NCBI GenBank assembly: GCA_963920665.1
Contig: OY987266.1
Coordinates: 22,928,248 to 22,992,247 of the forward strand
Direction: 5' to 3'
Origin: Straminergon stramineum
Taxonomy: Eukaryota > Streptophyta > Bryopsida > Hypnales > Calliergonaceae
DNA: 64,000 bases
Part shown: piece by piece, positions 1 through 11,037 of the stretch
Layout: each line of letters starts with the position of its first letter
Position numbering within the stretch: the first letter of the stretch is position 1
The notes under the pieces: model-generated
The model's database searches: none
What the model saw: only the letters and a program-made list of their open reading frames with translations
What the model was told of the DNA's origin: nothing
Translations under genes and position numbers: made by a program

Positions 1-1161
1 GCGTACCGATGATGCTCCACCGGGAACGCGTGCGGAGGCACGAGCTCCATTGACTGTATTTTAGTCCTGAACCCACTGGATTGGGAGAGGACAGTCGACA
101 GCCCATGCAACCGGCGATCCGGAAGAATGCAGAATATCCATTACCGATTTCCCAATAGCCGTTGACTATGCCGGTTTTGAGTTCATTTCTTTCTGGCACG
201 GTACTGTGCACTGTGCAGACAGCAGCAATGGAGCTACTTTCATATACGAAAAGGCTGAGTGAGGACTTCCTGTCTACAGGACATGGAATTTTCATTATTT
301 GATTCAAAATTCTGTGCATCCATCCAATACTTGAGGTCGACTCATGTGATAATTCAAACTTTGTTCCTCTATTGGTGGTTGTGGTGGAGGACTGAGTGGT
401 GGGGGCTAAAAAATTTTGTTCGTCTTCGCTTGGTTTTCAAACTGTCTTGTCCGTTCTCGCCTGTGAAATGGAATGTTTCTCTGTGTGCCCTGCGGCCTTG
501 CCCTCCCAAACGAACCCGTCTTGTACGGGTGTATTCTATTCCTGCTGAATACATTGCAAACGACGTTTCGTCATTTGTTGCAGGAGGAAAAAAACACTTT
601 ATTCGTCTGAGCCTGACTGTACGTTTTGGGGGCCTGTCTTGTTTTAATTCTCGATATACGCTCCGTGCTTATCTTCATTTCGCATGCGAGCTTACATTAC
701 ATCTGGTTCCGGCCCTTTCAATTTCATCCCTCCTCGTCGGTCGTGATCGAGATTAGCCACTACGTCGCCGGCAGTGGTGCCGTGGTAGCTTGAATTGCTG
801 CCTTGCTACTTTCGAATTGAAGGTAAGATATATGTGCTTGCTTGCTACAACAATAGTATTCTCGATCGCTCTCTAATCATGGTCCGGAGTTCTCGGTACG
901 TGGTGCAGTACAGTATATAGAAGATCGGTGTATCTTGGCGGCGATGGAGCTTGGGTGCCATGCCGTTCTGGCAATGATTTAGTTGGTGTACTGATGTGAT
1001 TTCTCGTTTTTTGCCGTCGGTGTAGTCGAGGCGGTTCAGTTGCGTACAATTTCTTTGAGCGGCGACTTGAACTGCAATGCGATCGAGCTGGAGGGACGTG
1101 CTCCGGGTGGCCGCGATAGCTCCATTAGCTCCATTTTGAGAAGCTGCACGGTTGCGACGAC
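1..1161 (+). other. 5' flank and probable 5'UTR of the lipase-like/GTPase gene
   Basis: No recognisable coding region. A strong donor-like site (GAAG|GTAAGATA, GT at 823-824) and a pyrimidine-rich acceptor (GTCGGTGTAG, AG at 1024-1025) could bound a 5'UTR intron of about 200 bases before the start codon at 1162. The open frame at 259-756 resembles no family I know and has no splice or codon pattern of a gene. I see no clear TATA box or other promoter element. Confidence 0.35.
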
Positions 1162-4100
1162 ATGAATTACGAGCGTTGTCAGGACCTTCGACCCGCATTT
1201 TTCTGTGCCGAGGCTGTTCTGATTGACAAGAATGCAGACGTTGAGAAGTATCTGAATAAGGCCAGGGAGGACTTTCCCATGGACATTCAGTTTGACAAGG
1301 TGCACGTCTCCGTGGACCAGGAGGATGATCCACGCAGCATGAAGTTTTTGGTGGCGTACGGTAGGGAGACCACTTTCATTGCGTTTCGCGGAGCTCGCGA
1401 TTTTGAATACCTCGGCCGGGACAGGGAGAAACCGTTGACGAGGAGTGACCTGCATGCCACGGTCAAAGAGCTGGCCGGTAGCTTCCTGGGACCCGATTTC
1501 AAATTGCTCGCAGAGTTGTATCGTGCCGGGAAGCGCATCATCTTCTGCGGACACAGATTGGGGGGTGCGGTGGCGCAGATGGTGATCATTCGCTTCTGGA
1601 AGGAGAAAGAAATCGATATTATCAAACCGGTACGTACGCCTGGATATATCGAATTTCTTATTGTTGATTCATTTCTTCCTGGTTCTCCCTTCCTTACAGT
1701 CACGCTTTCAATGCTTTGTTTCTTGACTCTTGCGTTGATTATTGTTTCTTTCAAGAAAACTCGATTTATCTAGCAACAAACGCTCACAATTTTTTTTACC
1801 AAACCCATTGAAGACTTGGACCCACCATTGCAGACAATGCAAGCGTTTAAAGTGTCTGCAGGGAATTATGGTTGGGGGTAGATGAAATTCGTCCAAGTGA
1901 GATGGATGAAGTCGTGAAACTTGTGTACCGGCGTCTCCATGCATGTGTATAATTTAATATAGACTATGAGATTATGACGAAGTCCAAAGTTTCCATGTGC
2001 ATTTATCTAATTTTCGTCCTACAGACATACTTTGTTCTCAGGCATGCATATTTTGTTGCAAGTACTGACATAATTTGTTTTGGATCCGAGTAAATTTTGA
2101 TCAAATTGTTGATTACATTATTCTGAACCAAGTGGTTTCCATGGAATATTCATGCAGGAGGAGAACCCAGACTCCTTGATTGCGATTTCCTTCGGCGCTC
2201 CACAGATATGGGATACGTTGAGTGTAGAAAATCTCAATGTCGACCCGCATCTCAAGAAACGTTTCCTCAACGTGTCGAATGACGAGGATCCGCTGCGATC
2301 ACTCCTGAAAGACGGGTTACAGGATCCCCATCAGGAATCACCTACTTTTGGGATACAAGTGTCCCCGAAAAGCAGAGGGGTTCCTAGTGCTGGCCCACTT
2401 TGTGTGCCAGGCAAGCCTGTCAAGCCCTGGAGCAAGAAGATGTTTAATAAATGCTACAAATCCACAGTGGAGGATTTGCTTGCCCAAGCCAAATTTTCTG
2501 GTCGTAATGCCAGCGCAGATCAGCCTCTTCCAAAGATAGTGGTCATCACACCAGCTCCACAGGTCAGCAAGATCAGAACTCATGTCACGGAAATTTGCCT
2601 TGCATCGCAAGAACTACGAACCATGCGTGATTTATAACTTCAGTTAGCTCCATCCCCTACAAGGATCACATGCAGGAAGGTCATGTCACTTCTGCCTGCT
2701 ATTTCCCCTTCATCGAGTCATAGGAGATTTCCCTGACCCTCGGGAGAAAGTGGGGAAGTTTGTCTGGCCAAATCGCAGTAGGAAAATCACCCGGTTCAAC
2801 TCGGCGGGTGCACTCCACCCGGCAAATTAAACTGCCGGGTGCACTGTGTACAGTACACTTTGCCGTGTTCCCTTCGTCCTGGAATTTTGCCGATTGGGAT
2901 GTATTGGTATTCCCTTGTACCGTAATCGCAAAGGGATAGTTCACTCGTCGTCCCCTGTTATCAGAGAAGGGAATTTATAAACCTTAAATCCTAAACCCTG
3001 AATTTCCTCTGTTCGCATGACGTACTTTCATCTGAATGAGTAATTAATGAAGATATTACAAGGTGAGATTTTTCTTGAAAGTCATGAGGTGTACGTCTGA
3101 TCGAGCTGTTGATTGTTTTTGTGGTTGCAGGTCAAATCTGCATCCTGGAAGGCATCAGATTTTGGAAGTTTCATCACCATCAGGGGATCCAATCTTTTGT
3201 TTCTTCGGGAGAAAGTGAAATTGGACGGATTGCATCCCTGGGACACCTTAACGCAGACAGATGGAAATCTTCGAATATTTTCCCAAGAAAAGACCAAGCC
3301 AGAGGATTTTAATAATTCCAAGGTCGTAATTAAGACTGCCTTTGGAGGAACCTCGCATGATGTCTCAGAGGTTATCTCTCTTCTTTCATATCTTTGATTT
3401 GATTTCTGTTTATATACCCTAAAAATAATTGGATGGTGGATCAAACGCTAATTTCTTTAAATTGGCAGAATTCCATTATTTGGGCACCGTTCAGAACACC
3501 CTTTTTAAAACATACATCCGCATTCTAGTCCTAGATTTTAGACCTTTAAGTACATATATGTCACAATTTTTGGTGCCTGAATCGCATCAGTTTATTAAAA
3601 ATTGATGTTATCAAAACTTGTTTAGCCTTGCTCGATCTCTCTGCATGAACAGAATTCAAACCTAAATTAGTAGCGATGAGGTCCGAGAGCACCCAGCTAC
3701 AGAGCAAGCACATGGTTTCAAAGGTCAGTATTGGCTTCAAACTGACTTTCATCACTAATGTTTCAAAGAATTGCAAATATAGGGTAATGCAGATGGAGAA
3801 TCGAATGAGGAGCCCTTGAGATTGCTTTACAGAATCGTGCAGACTTATAATATGTTGGCCACACCAGGACCGTTCTGCTGTCCTGCACCAGATGAGGTTC
3901 TCGCTGATCTGGACGGCATCGTAAAATGTAAGCTTGCTATTCCCTGCTTGCAAAAATCTGGATTCTTCATCGTCACTGGCCTTGCAAACTAAGTCAAGAA
4001 GCTCCTATTTCTTGATCAATTCGTGGGCGAGTTTCAATTCCTTCATTATTTAACATCAATCATTTTGTTTTATTGGCACGATTCAGAGCACCAGAATTGT

Positions 4101-7100
4101 GACATTCAGCAATCTTTGTGACTAAACAAAGCTCTAAATACTAGGATTGGTGAATATTGATTGACATTTCAAGGCGCTCACCTTGAAAAGTGCCAAAGTC
4201 ATGAATTCCTGTCAATTCTACAAAATTGATGATATTTTTTGAGTGCTTGAGAAGAATCATATGGACTTTTATATCAAATTTGGGAGATTCCAACTTGTAA
4301 ATTATGCTGCAATGGGGCATCTCTCATTTTAGGAATGTAGAATATTTTTGTTTCTAGGAACCTTGCACTAATAGAAATGGAACTTAGAATGATACCTTTA
4401 GAATGAGAAACGTCAATTTGGTTCAATTGGGATAATTCCATAAAATTGGCGTGTTGGATGTATCCTCTAGCAAGAAAGGAAATGCCATGCTTTAGGTAGC
4501 AAGAGGGGAATGGGGTTGGAAATCCTAGTTTAGCAATGCACCATTTTTGAATGGAATGTGATTTGTACACTAATTTCTAAATCTATTATCACAACAAGAA
4601 AATAAAAATGTTAGAACAATTCATGGAATATTAATACCAAATTTAGATGAAATTGGCATCGACACACCTATAATGACAGTCACCACCTATCATTCTTGGG
4701 GTGTCAATTATCTAATGGCCACCCTATTCTAGCATATTGTTTAGTTTGTGTTTTTGAAGTGTAAATGATAGTCTGGGTGTCATTAGAACTTGAAGATATC
4801 ACCACCAACTCAAATAAAGGACTAATTGGAATAAAGATGAGACCAATTACTTAGTATGATTGCTTGAATGTGAAATTTGATGAGGCTTTTCTAACACAAA
4901 AAAAAATCAAATAACACATCTAAGTTTTCAAACTACTGTAAGGGAAAAAAAAAATTCATTACCTAGCAACTTGAAAAACTACAATTATATTTCTAAAATT
5001 AATTGAAGTGGCAGCAAACACATGACAAACCACCTGACAAAAGAGCCAATAGAATCAACTGGGAGGGTTTAAATATAGACTAGTGGCACAAAGCGCTAGC
5101 TACTGCATGTGTGCCCTGCAGAAATAGTATGGCGTGAAGAGCGCCATATTTTGATCCAACCCAAACACATATTGCTCATCACCCAGGCTTCAACAAAGGA
5201 AATAATATGTCGTAGGAGATTGAGTATCATGACAATTTGGTCCAAGGGAGACCCTTTAGTGAATAGCAGTGAGGGAGAGTATCACAGTGGATCACACCTT
5301 TGACCTTTTTTTCAAAGAGTGCTGTTACTTGTTTTATTAGCTTTTCTATAAGACAATTGCTAAGCTTGATACTTGATACGCCTCAGGTGTCCCGGAATCG
5401 ATCAAGGATGATGAAAAAACCCTCTCTACACTGTTTAGAGAGAGAGCGGAAGGTTGTTCCAATATTGGAGAAATGAACGCCTTGGTGCAGAAAGTAACGG
5501 ACTTTCTGGACACCAGGTCAGACACATCATCGTTTTATGATACAAATTTTTTATGTCAATTGTTTCTTCTCTTTTAATCAGGCTGTCAAGGAAATCGTCA
5601 ATTTGTTAAATTGGCATTCACGATTCTGGGCGCCCAGTACTGTGACATTCATCTACACAAGGTTCTAAGAACTAAGACAAGTAAAGTTTTACATTGCAGT
5701 CCGTGTGACTTGCAAAGTGCCGAAGTTGTGGAATTCTGCCAATTTTACGAAATTATTGTTATAAGGTGCATTTGAGAAAATTGATACGAGTCATCTATGC
5801 ATGTTCAGAGCTTAAAAGTTTCAAGTGCTTTGCAAGCTGAACTAACAATCTTGTAGCACTTTCCCCTAAGAAGTCTGGAAAAAGCGTCTATTACCAACAC
5901 AAATGGTTTTGTTTGCACCCGGCATTTGAATCTTACAAATTCAATACAAATAACAATTAGAGTTTTATTCTTCTAATGTCATACTTTGACACCGTGTCTT
6001 CTCTACTTTATGGTTTCACAATCCAATTTTTGCTAACGTTCGGAAGGGGTAAGATTTAATAATCTTTCACCAACTTATAGCTGTCCTAAAAGCTTCATAT
6101 CACTCGTTGTGACTTATGAAGCAGGTTTCTACATTTCTACAAGACAGTTTGTCCAAATAAATCTAGATATTATTAGATGGATATTCATTGCAAATGTTCA
6201 GTAGCAGGAAATTGAAATTAGGGAACGGATTTGGAAACTCTATCAATAGACTTTTGACCTCCGTCTAATAACGTGTGCATACAATATTCAAATACCATTC
6301 TTGGATTTCACCGATTAGATGCCATTTGCCCTAGAATTTGCCTACGCATTTGCCTGTGCATGACAGTCACACAATTATGGCTGGCGGTGATCGGATCGAC
6401 ATTACTAAATAGCTTGTCAGTCGACCAATCCTTCCACTCGCCTAGTAGCCTAACATTTTCTCTGTTAAGTTTTAATTTTGGTTTTGTGTGCAGTTATGAA
6501 ATTCACTACAGAATGAATAAATACTTGATCATGGGAATATTACTTGGAGGAGCCCTGGTGACAGCGGGTCTGGTGCTGATTCCAGTAGGGGGAGCTGCCC
6601 TGGCGATAGCTGGAGTCGCCACCATTGGAGCCACGGTGACGACAGTCGCGGGCGCGGCGGCGGCTGTTGGCGGCACCACTGTGGTGGCGGTTGCTCTGAG
6701 CCCCAAGAAATTCATGCTGGAGAAGTACAGTGACATGTTGGTGCTGGCGATCCATGAGGCCTCGCTCTGGAACATTTCGGGCTCCAATCCTGCTCCGAAA
6801 CCAATACCGTCAACAGCTCTGAAGCCTTCTGAGCTTGCGCTGCATTTGACAAAATTAGAGTTCTTGCTGCAACAAGAAGGTGGGCATGGAACATACATGC
6901 ATGTTTTCTAAAACTTACAAATGTTCAATTCCATCTTTCCCTTCTCCATGTCCCTGAAATTCCCGCTTCGGAGGACAAAAAGTGAGTAAGGGACCTAAAA
7001 CATAATCTAACGTCAATTTCGTTAAATTGGCAATATTCGAAAAGTCAAAACTCGTGACATATAGCTTCAAAAAGGTTTAATTTCGGGCCATAAACTAGGA

Positions 7101-10100
7101 CAGGTATAGATTTAGGATTCTAGGCTGCGCGTCCTGAATCACACCAAAGTACTGTAATGAAATATCGCCAATTTAACGAAATTGACGTAATATGACTTTC
7201 AGAAAAACTGTAGAAATTAAGAATGCTCCTATTCATCCAGGTATCTGATAAATTTTAGTGGACTGCCTTAGTGATAAACCTCATCCTTCCAAGGTTGATA
7301 ATTCTTCATAACTTTTACTGGACCTCTTTGGCCCCATTTTTTTAATCAAGGTTTGCAAAGATGCCTTCACAATATAAATTAGTTCTAGGTGGCCAAAATT
7401 CGAGCATTCGCCTGCACAAAGCTCTAAGAACTAGGTCTGCTTGAGATTTGCATTTCGGGATATTTTCAAGCTTTGCTCCATGAACGATGCCAAAATCTTG
7501 GGATTCTGCCAATTCCATGAAATTGACGTTTATGAATATATACTTCTAAATTAAACAGATTGAATGCCATAATAATTATTTTGCTCAACTTGCAGAATTT
7601 GATCTATTTCCTTTCCCTTTGAGCAGTACCGGTACACAGAATTTGAACTTTGAACTCGAGGACTGTGGGGGAAATTGGTGCAACCCAATTGACTAAGCAG
7701 CAGGTGCCTGTACTTTCAGTTGAACGTAGTGGGAGCGAATTTGATCGAATTATGGAGCTGGTCAACGATCCAGAAGCCAAAGATATCAGCCTCCAGCCCC
7801 CCTCGACTTTGAAAGATGCCACCCCAGAATCCAAACGAAATTTCTTGAGGAGGATGCACATCGTGGCCAAAACCGTGGACCTGTACAACAAGAAGGTGAA
7901 GAACATCGAGTTTCTGGGAGTGGTCGGGGAGGAGGATGCAGGAAAGTCAACCTTCATCAAGGTTGGATACTATTACTTCCAGCTCCCAGTCCTGCCATGT
8001 ACAGTACTTCAGATCGTTCGTTGTCACAATCTGCACTGAAAACGTCAAGCTTGTTAAATTAGCCAAATTCCACAACTTTGCAGCCCTCGGCAAGGCGCGT
8101 GGCCTGAAACGTAATTTATAGCAGTTTGAGTTCAAATTTAGAACTTTGTGTAGGTGAATGCCATCATTTAGGGCTGCCAGCATTGCTCCAATTTAACGGA
8201 CTCGTCAGTTCAATCGGGTTTTAATTTCTAGAGGGACTTTCCCAAAATAAGGTTCCCCAAGCATGAAGGCAAAACCCAAAGGTGGAGGGCAACTTATATT
8301 GGCAAACGCTTGTAGAGATCAAAGAGACCTTACCCGAAGTAAGTTAATTAAATCCTGCTTATTCAGGGCTTACAGCGTAATTGGCCTCGATCACCCACGT
8401 TTTCGTCAAGGTTTTCGTCTGCAAGTAAGGGCCCGTCAAACGCATGGGCGTCGAGGCTAGGCCAGCGGGATTGATGTATGATCTTGGTACCGGGCCCGCT
8501 GAACGACTGGAGTGCTGCCTGTTTGTTTTACAGAATGTCATCGAAAGAGTTGGAGCGGCGCAGGATTCCGGCGTGCCCCAAATAGGAATCGACTACCACA
8601 CCGACACCGTCACACCATACAAGCTCCGAGACCAGTTCTATCTGGTGGACTTTCCAGGCAGCAATGGAACAGAGAAGTATGCCGATGCATGGGTTCAATT
8701 TACAGCGCTTCCCAGTTCCTGTATCCTGCTTCTTGACTTTAAGGTACGCTCACAAATCACAATGTGTAACGTCTACAGCAAGATACGGTGTTTCAACTTA
8801 AATTTAATTTTGAATTAATTATTAGCACGATCGTTAATTATCAAGGCAATCAATTTGCAGTTAATAAAAAAACGGCAGAGTTTTGGTACATTATAGACCC
8901 GTCACTAGTGATCGATCTTTCGGAAAAAAAAACTTTGGGCATAACTTATTTGGGCAATATGTGTATCCTAATTCTTTCGAAAGTGGGTGAACATGCGCTT
9001 CTAACTTGGCGGTATTCCACTAAGGGAGCCGACCCATTTCTGACCGCTTAAGCAGATACACATACCCGAAAGGCAGGTTTCAACAGTGGGGAAATTTTCC
9101 CATGAGCAGAAATAGAGTTCATAAGGTTTCTATAATTTTTCATATTTTTTTTCCTCAAAAAATAATTACAACGAATTTTTAAGCTGAAGATTATGTTCTA
9201 CCCATATTGGTCATATAGACCTTCTTATTTTTGACCAACGGCTGGTTGCAAAATCCAACCAAGGTTGGTTCCAATTTTGAGAGTCTTGTAGCCAATCATA
9301 ATGCACCACAACTGCCCGGGAATCATGCCAACATTAATTATTGCTAATCACTTCCTGATTGAAATTACTCCACCCTACATTGCCAGACTGGGTCCATGAT
9401 CAATAATGGGTCGGCTCCCTTACTGTACTGTGCCACCTTTCGGAACATATACACAACCTGCGGCGTAAATATATCTTTACTTGTCCTTGTAATGAGAGAT
9501 TTTTGTCATAGTTCATCAATTTCCCCACTTCAACAAAACTAACGATTTTTGGTAGCAAATAAGGTAGGAGGCTTGAAATCCACTGAGGCTCTAGAACTGT
9601 CCACCTCTACAAATGTACATTGTTTGTACATGTTGCTTTTTCATCTTTACAAGAATGAACCAACAATGTACATTTGAGGAGGTGGGCGGTTATAGAGCCC
9701 TGTACAATTTCGACTTTAAAGATTCATAACTAATTTCACAAAGCTCCAAAAAATATGAAATGACTTGAGTTAGATGTCAATTCCACTTGTCTTTCAAGGA
9801 AAATTTACTGAAAAAATATTTCAAGAAGTTTCAGCTCCCCAAAATTTTGTTTCACCTCTTAGATGGTCACTTTATGGACCTCCTACCTTACTAATTTTAT
9901 GTGGGCCTTGCATTAGCTTGTACTCTCTTTTAAAGGACCATTGTTCCTCAGGTGACAAAATGGATATTGGGTTGACCTATGTGACCTCAATTTTTGACAT
10001 GATTTTTGAAATTTCTTTTGAAGATAGAAAACACATTATCTTTATGGAAATATAATTTATATTTCAATCGGTTCCTGAGAGCAAAAGTTATGTCACAATT

Positions 10101-11037
10101 GGCCTTTATTTAGTTCATTGGGCAAGAAAAAAAAATTCATAATAATTGGAGGAATTTTTTTTTTAAAATTCTTCTCATATATTATATTTTTGTTTACATG
10201 AAGAGCTTTGGTTCATTACATTTGAATTATTGATGTCAAAGTTATTGCACTCATTTCTCATTTTAGAGGACAATTAGAGCATCTTCTCCACAAAAACCAT
10301 CTTACAAGATTCATTTATTAACTCAATTTTCACTATTAAAGGAAAAAAACAAGTTTCACAAGGTTCAATTTGCTTGCTAGAGCAATCTCACTATTGGGAT
10401 TAGTGTGTTCTCATGCTAATCTAGTGCAAGATCCTTCAATTAGATATTGAAAAAATAAATAAATTCAACGTTTATGTCTCTTTGCAATAAAAATGGCAGT
10501 TTTGAGTGTTTTTTGACCCCCCCCTAAAGGCCGTGGTCCTTAGGGGTGAAGCATGTGGCTTTCATTTCCAAAATAAATTAAAATACTAGCATAATTTATT
10601 GCCACCCGTCAGTGTTCCAATGTGTGCGTGTTATATCATTCACTCAGGGTGACATGAAGAAGGAACAGGTGCAGACGTACAAGCAGATGCAGAAGGACCT
10701 GGATTCCAAGATCGCCGTGGTGTTCAACAAAGTGGATCAACAGTTCACACCGAAACGGGAAAAAGTCTACACTGCCAAGTATTTTGAAGAACACAGAATG
10801 AAATCGGCCAAGTTGCTGGGCTGTGATGGGAAGGATGTGTACTACGTCTGTTTGGACCCTGACCCCGAGGACAGGCTCCCCAAGTTGCGGACGGTGGGCG
10901 TGCTTGGGTTCGAAGAACTGGCGTACAAACTTGCAGAATGGCTGGACGAGCACTCGGTCTCGGAATCACATCGGGTGCTAAAGGACTGCTTGAAGACGCC
11001 GGAGACGACCGGGAATTCACGAAGGGGGCTACACTGA
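1162..11037 (+). CDS. Lipase-like (class 3 fold) / membrane segment / P-loop GTPase fusion protein, 9 exons, 871 aa
   Basis: Exons by splice signal and phase: 1162-1629, 2158-2562, 3131-3370, 3783-3927, 5387-5516, 6494-6879, 7720-7961, 8534-8743, 10648-11037; they total 2616 bases, exactly 872 codons with TGA. Residues about 60-210 look like a class 3 lipase: TFIAFRG (71-77), nucleophile elbow GHRLGG (130-135), then SFGAPQIW (167-174) and NDEDPL (197-202). The elbow Ser is Arg132 (AGA, one base from AGC/AGT), so lipase catalysis is unlikely. Residues about 473-531 form a Gly/Ala-rich hydrophobic stretch, likely a membrane hairpin. The C-terminal domain has a P-loop GEEDAGKS (661-668), DFPG (711-714, G3) and NKVD (769-772, G4), so it should bind GTP. 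GTPase type is uncertain; dynamin/IRG/GIMAP-like families are the nearest guess. The start follows no upstream in-frame homology. Function is unknown; EDS1/PAD4 are known plant proteins with non-enzymatic lipase folds, which is only an analogy. Confidence 0.82.
2816..2841. repeat. GC-rich stem-loop in intron 2
   Basis: CACCCGGCA (2816-2824), an eight-base AT-rich loop, then TGCCGGGTG (2833-2841): a perfect 9-bp stem. A further copy of the arm motif (GCGGGTGCAC, about 2804-2813) sits just upstream, so the block holds direct and inverted copies of one motif. It stands out from the AT-rich intron around it. Role unknown. Confidence 0.7.
3445..3607. repeat. Family A inverted-repeat element, intron 3 copy
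   Basis: Starts with a variant of the family A terminus (CGCTAATTTCTTTAAATTGG) and ends with a decayed inverted copy near 3590-3605. Interior shares the GGGCACCGTTCAG-like block and the TCCTAGATTTTAGACC-like centre with the other copies. About 160 bp, non-coding. Confidence 0.6.
4051..4232. repeat. Family A inverted-repeat element, intron 4 copy
   Basis: Left end ACATCAATCATTTTG with TTATTGGCAC, interior with TGTGACATTC and AAAGCTCTAAATACTAGG as in other copies, right end GTCAATTCTACAAAATTGAT. A diverged copy lying inside intron 4. Confidence 0.55.
4233..5386. other. Remainder of intron 4
   Basis: AT-rich intron sequence between the family A copy and exon 5. No coding region or other element that I can define; the acceptor CGCCTCAG ends at 5386. 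Confidence 0.4.
5594..5757. repeat. Family A inverted-repeat element, intron 5 copy
   Basis: Well-kept copy: left CGTCAATTTGTTAAATTGGC, interior palindrome GGGCGCCC, AAGGTTCTAAGAACTAAGAC, and right end CTGCCAATTTTACGAAATT. The arms are inverted relative to each other and the unit is about 165 bp. Confidence 0.7.
7010..7188. repeat. Family A inverted-repeat element, best-preserved copy, intron 6
   Basis: Both termini are nearly perfect: left ACGTCAATTTCGTTAAATTG and right CCAATTTAACGAAATTGACGT, giving terminal inverted repeats of about 22 bp. Each terminus is itself a small palindrome (CAATTT-cgtt-AAATTG). About 179 bp, no coding capacity, so MITE-like. Confidence 0.8.
7380..7529. repeat. Family A element, left-degraded copy, intron 6
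   Basis: Right terminus CTGCCAATTCCATGAAATTG followed by ACG is clear and the interior (AAAGCTCTAAGAACTAGG) matches other copies, but no left terminus can be recognised. This is a second copy inside intron 6. Confidence 0.55.
8041..8207. repeat. Family A inverted-repeat element, intron 7 copy
   Basis: Left ACGTCAAGCTTGTTAAATTA and right CTCCAATTTAACGGACTCGT; a diverged but complete copy of about 165 bp inside intron 7. Confidence 0.6.
9019..9423. repeat. Terminal-inverted-repeat element in intron 8
   Basis: Left TAAGGGAGCCGACCCATT (9021-9038) is matched exactly by its reverse complement at 9404-9421, giving 18-bp perfect inverted termini about 400 bp apart. No coding capacity. The outer bases (ACTAAGG on the left) resemble the ends of the element at 40672-41070, which may be related. 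No target-site duplication could be fixed. Confidence 0.7.
9585..9701. repeat. Short hairpin-forming inverted repeat in intron 8
   Basis: The left arm (about 9585-9628, containing CAAATGTACATTGTT) pairs with the right arm (about 9662-9701, containing AACAATGTACATTTG) over roughly 40 bp with a few mismatches. The loop is about 35 bases. It may be a small MITE or give a foldback transcript. Confidence 0.65.
9704..9890 (+). repeat. Dispersed repeat, partner at about 51770-51950
   Basis: Same-strand similarity to 51770-51950. Shared landmarks are ATGAAATGACTTGAGTTAGA against ATGAAACAACTTGGGTTAGA, the block ATGTCAATTCCA, and TTTCAC followed by a CTTAGATGGT-like block. Non-coding and diverged. Confidence 0.65.
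10310..10550 (+). repeat. Dispersed repeat, inverted partner at 49235-49770
   Basis: Matches the reverse complement of 49235-49770 through AAGTTTCACA, CAATCTCAC, TTGGGATTAGTGTG and AATGGCAGTTTTGAGTG; a third partial copy with the last block lies near 41130-41160. It ends about 100 bases before exon 9 of the lipase-like/GTPase gene. Confidence 0.65.

Noticed and set aside
259..756. 165-codon open frame upstream of the fusion gene
   Set aside because: No family resemblance or splice context; likely a chance frame in 5' flank sequence.
6506..6898. Minus-strand frames opposite the membrane-segment exon
   Set aside because: GC-rich shadow of the plus-strand Gly/Ala-rich coding exon 6.
7596..7719. 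Apparent frameshift at the G5 run near 7667-7671 between a possible exon start after 7595 and the GTPase exon
   Set aside because: The acceptor CTGTACTTTCAG at 7719 starts the exon at 7720 in the phase left by exon 6 and gives a clean frame, so no frameshift is needed.
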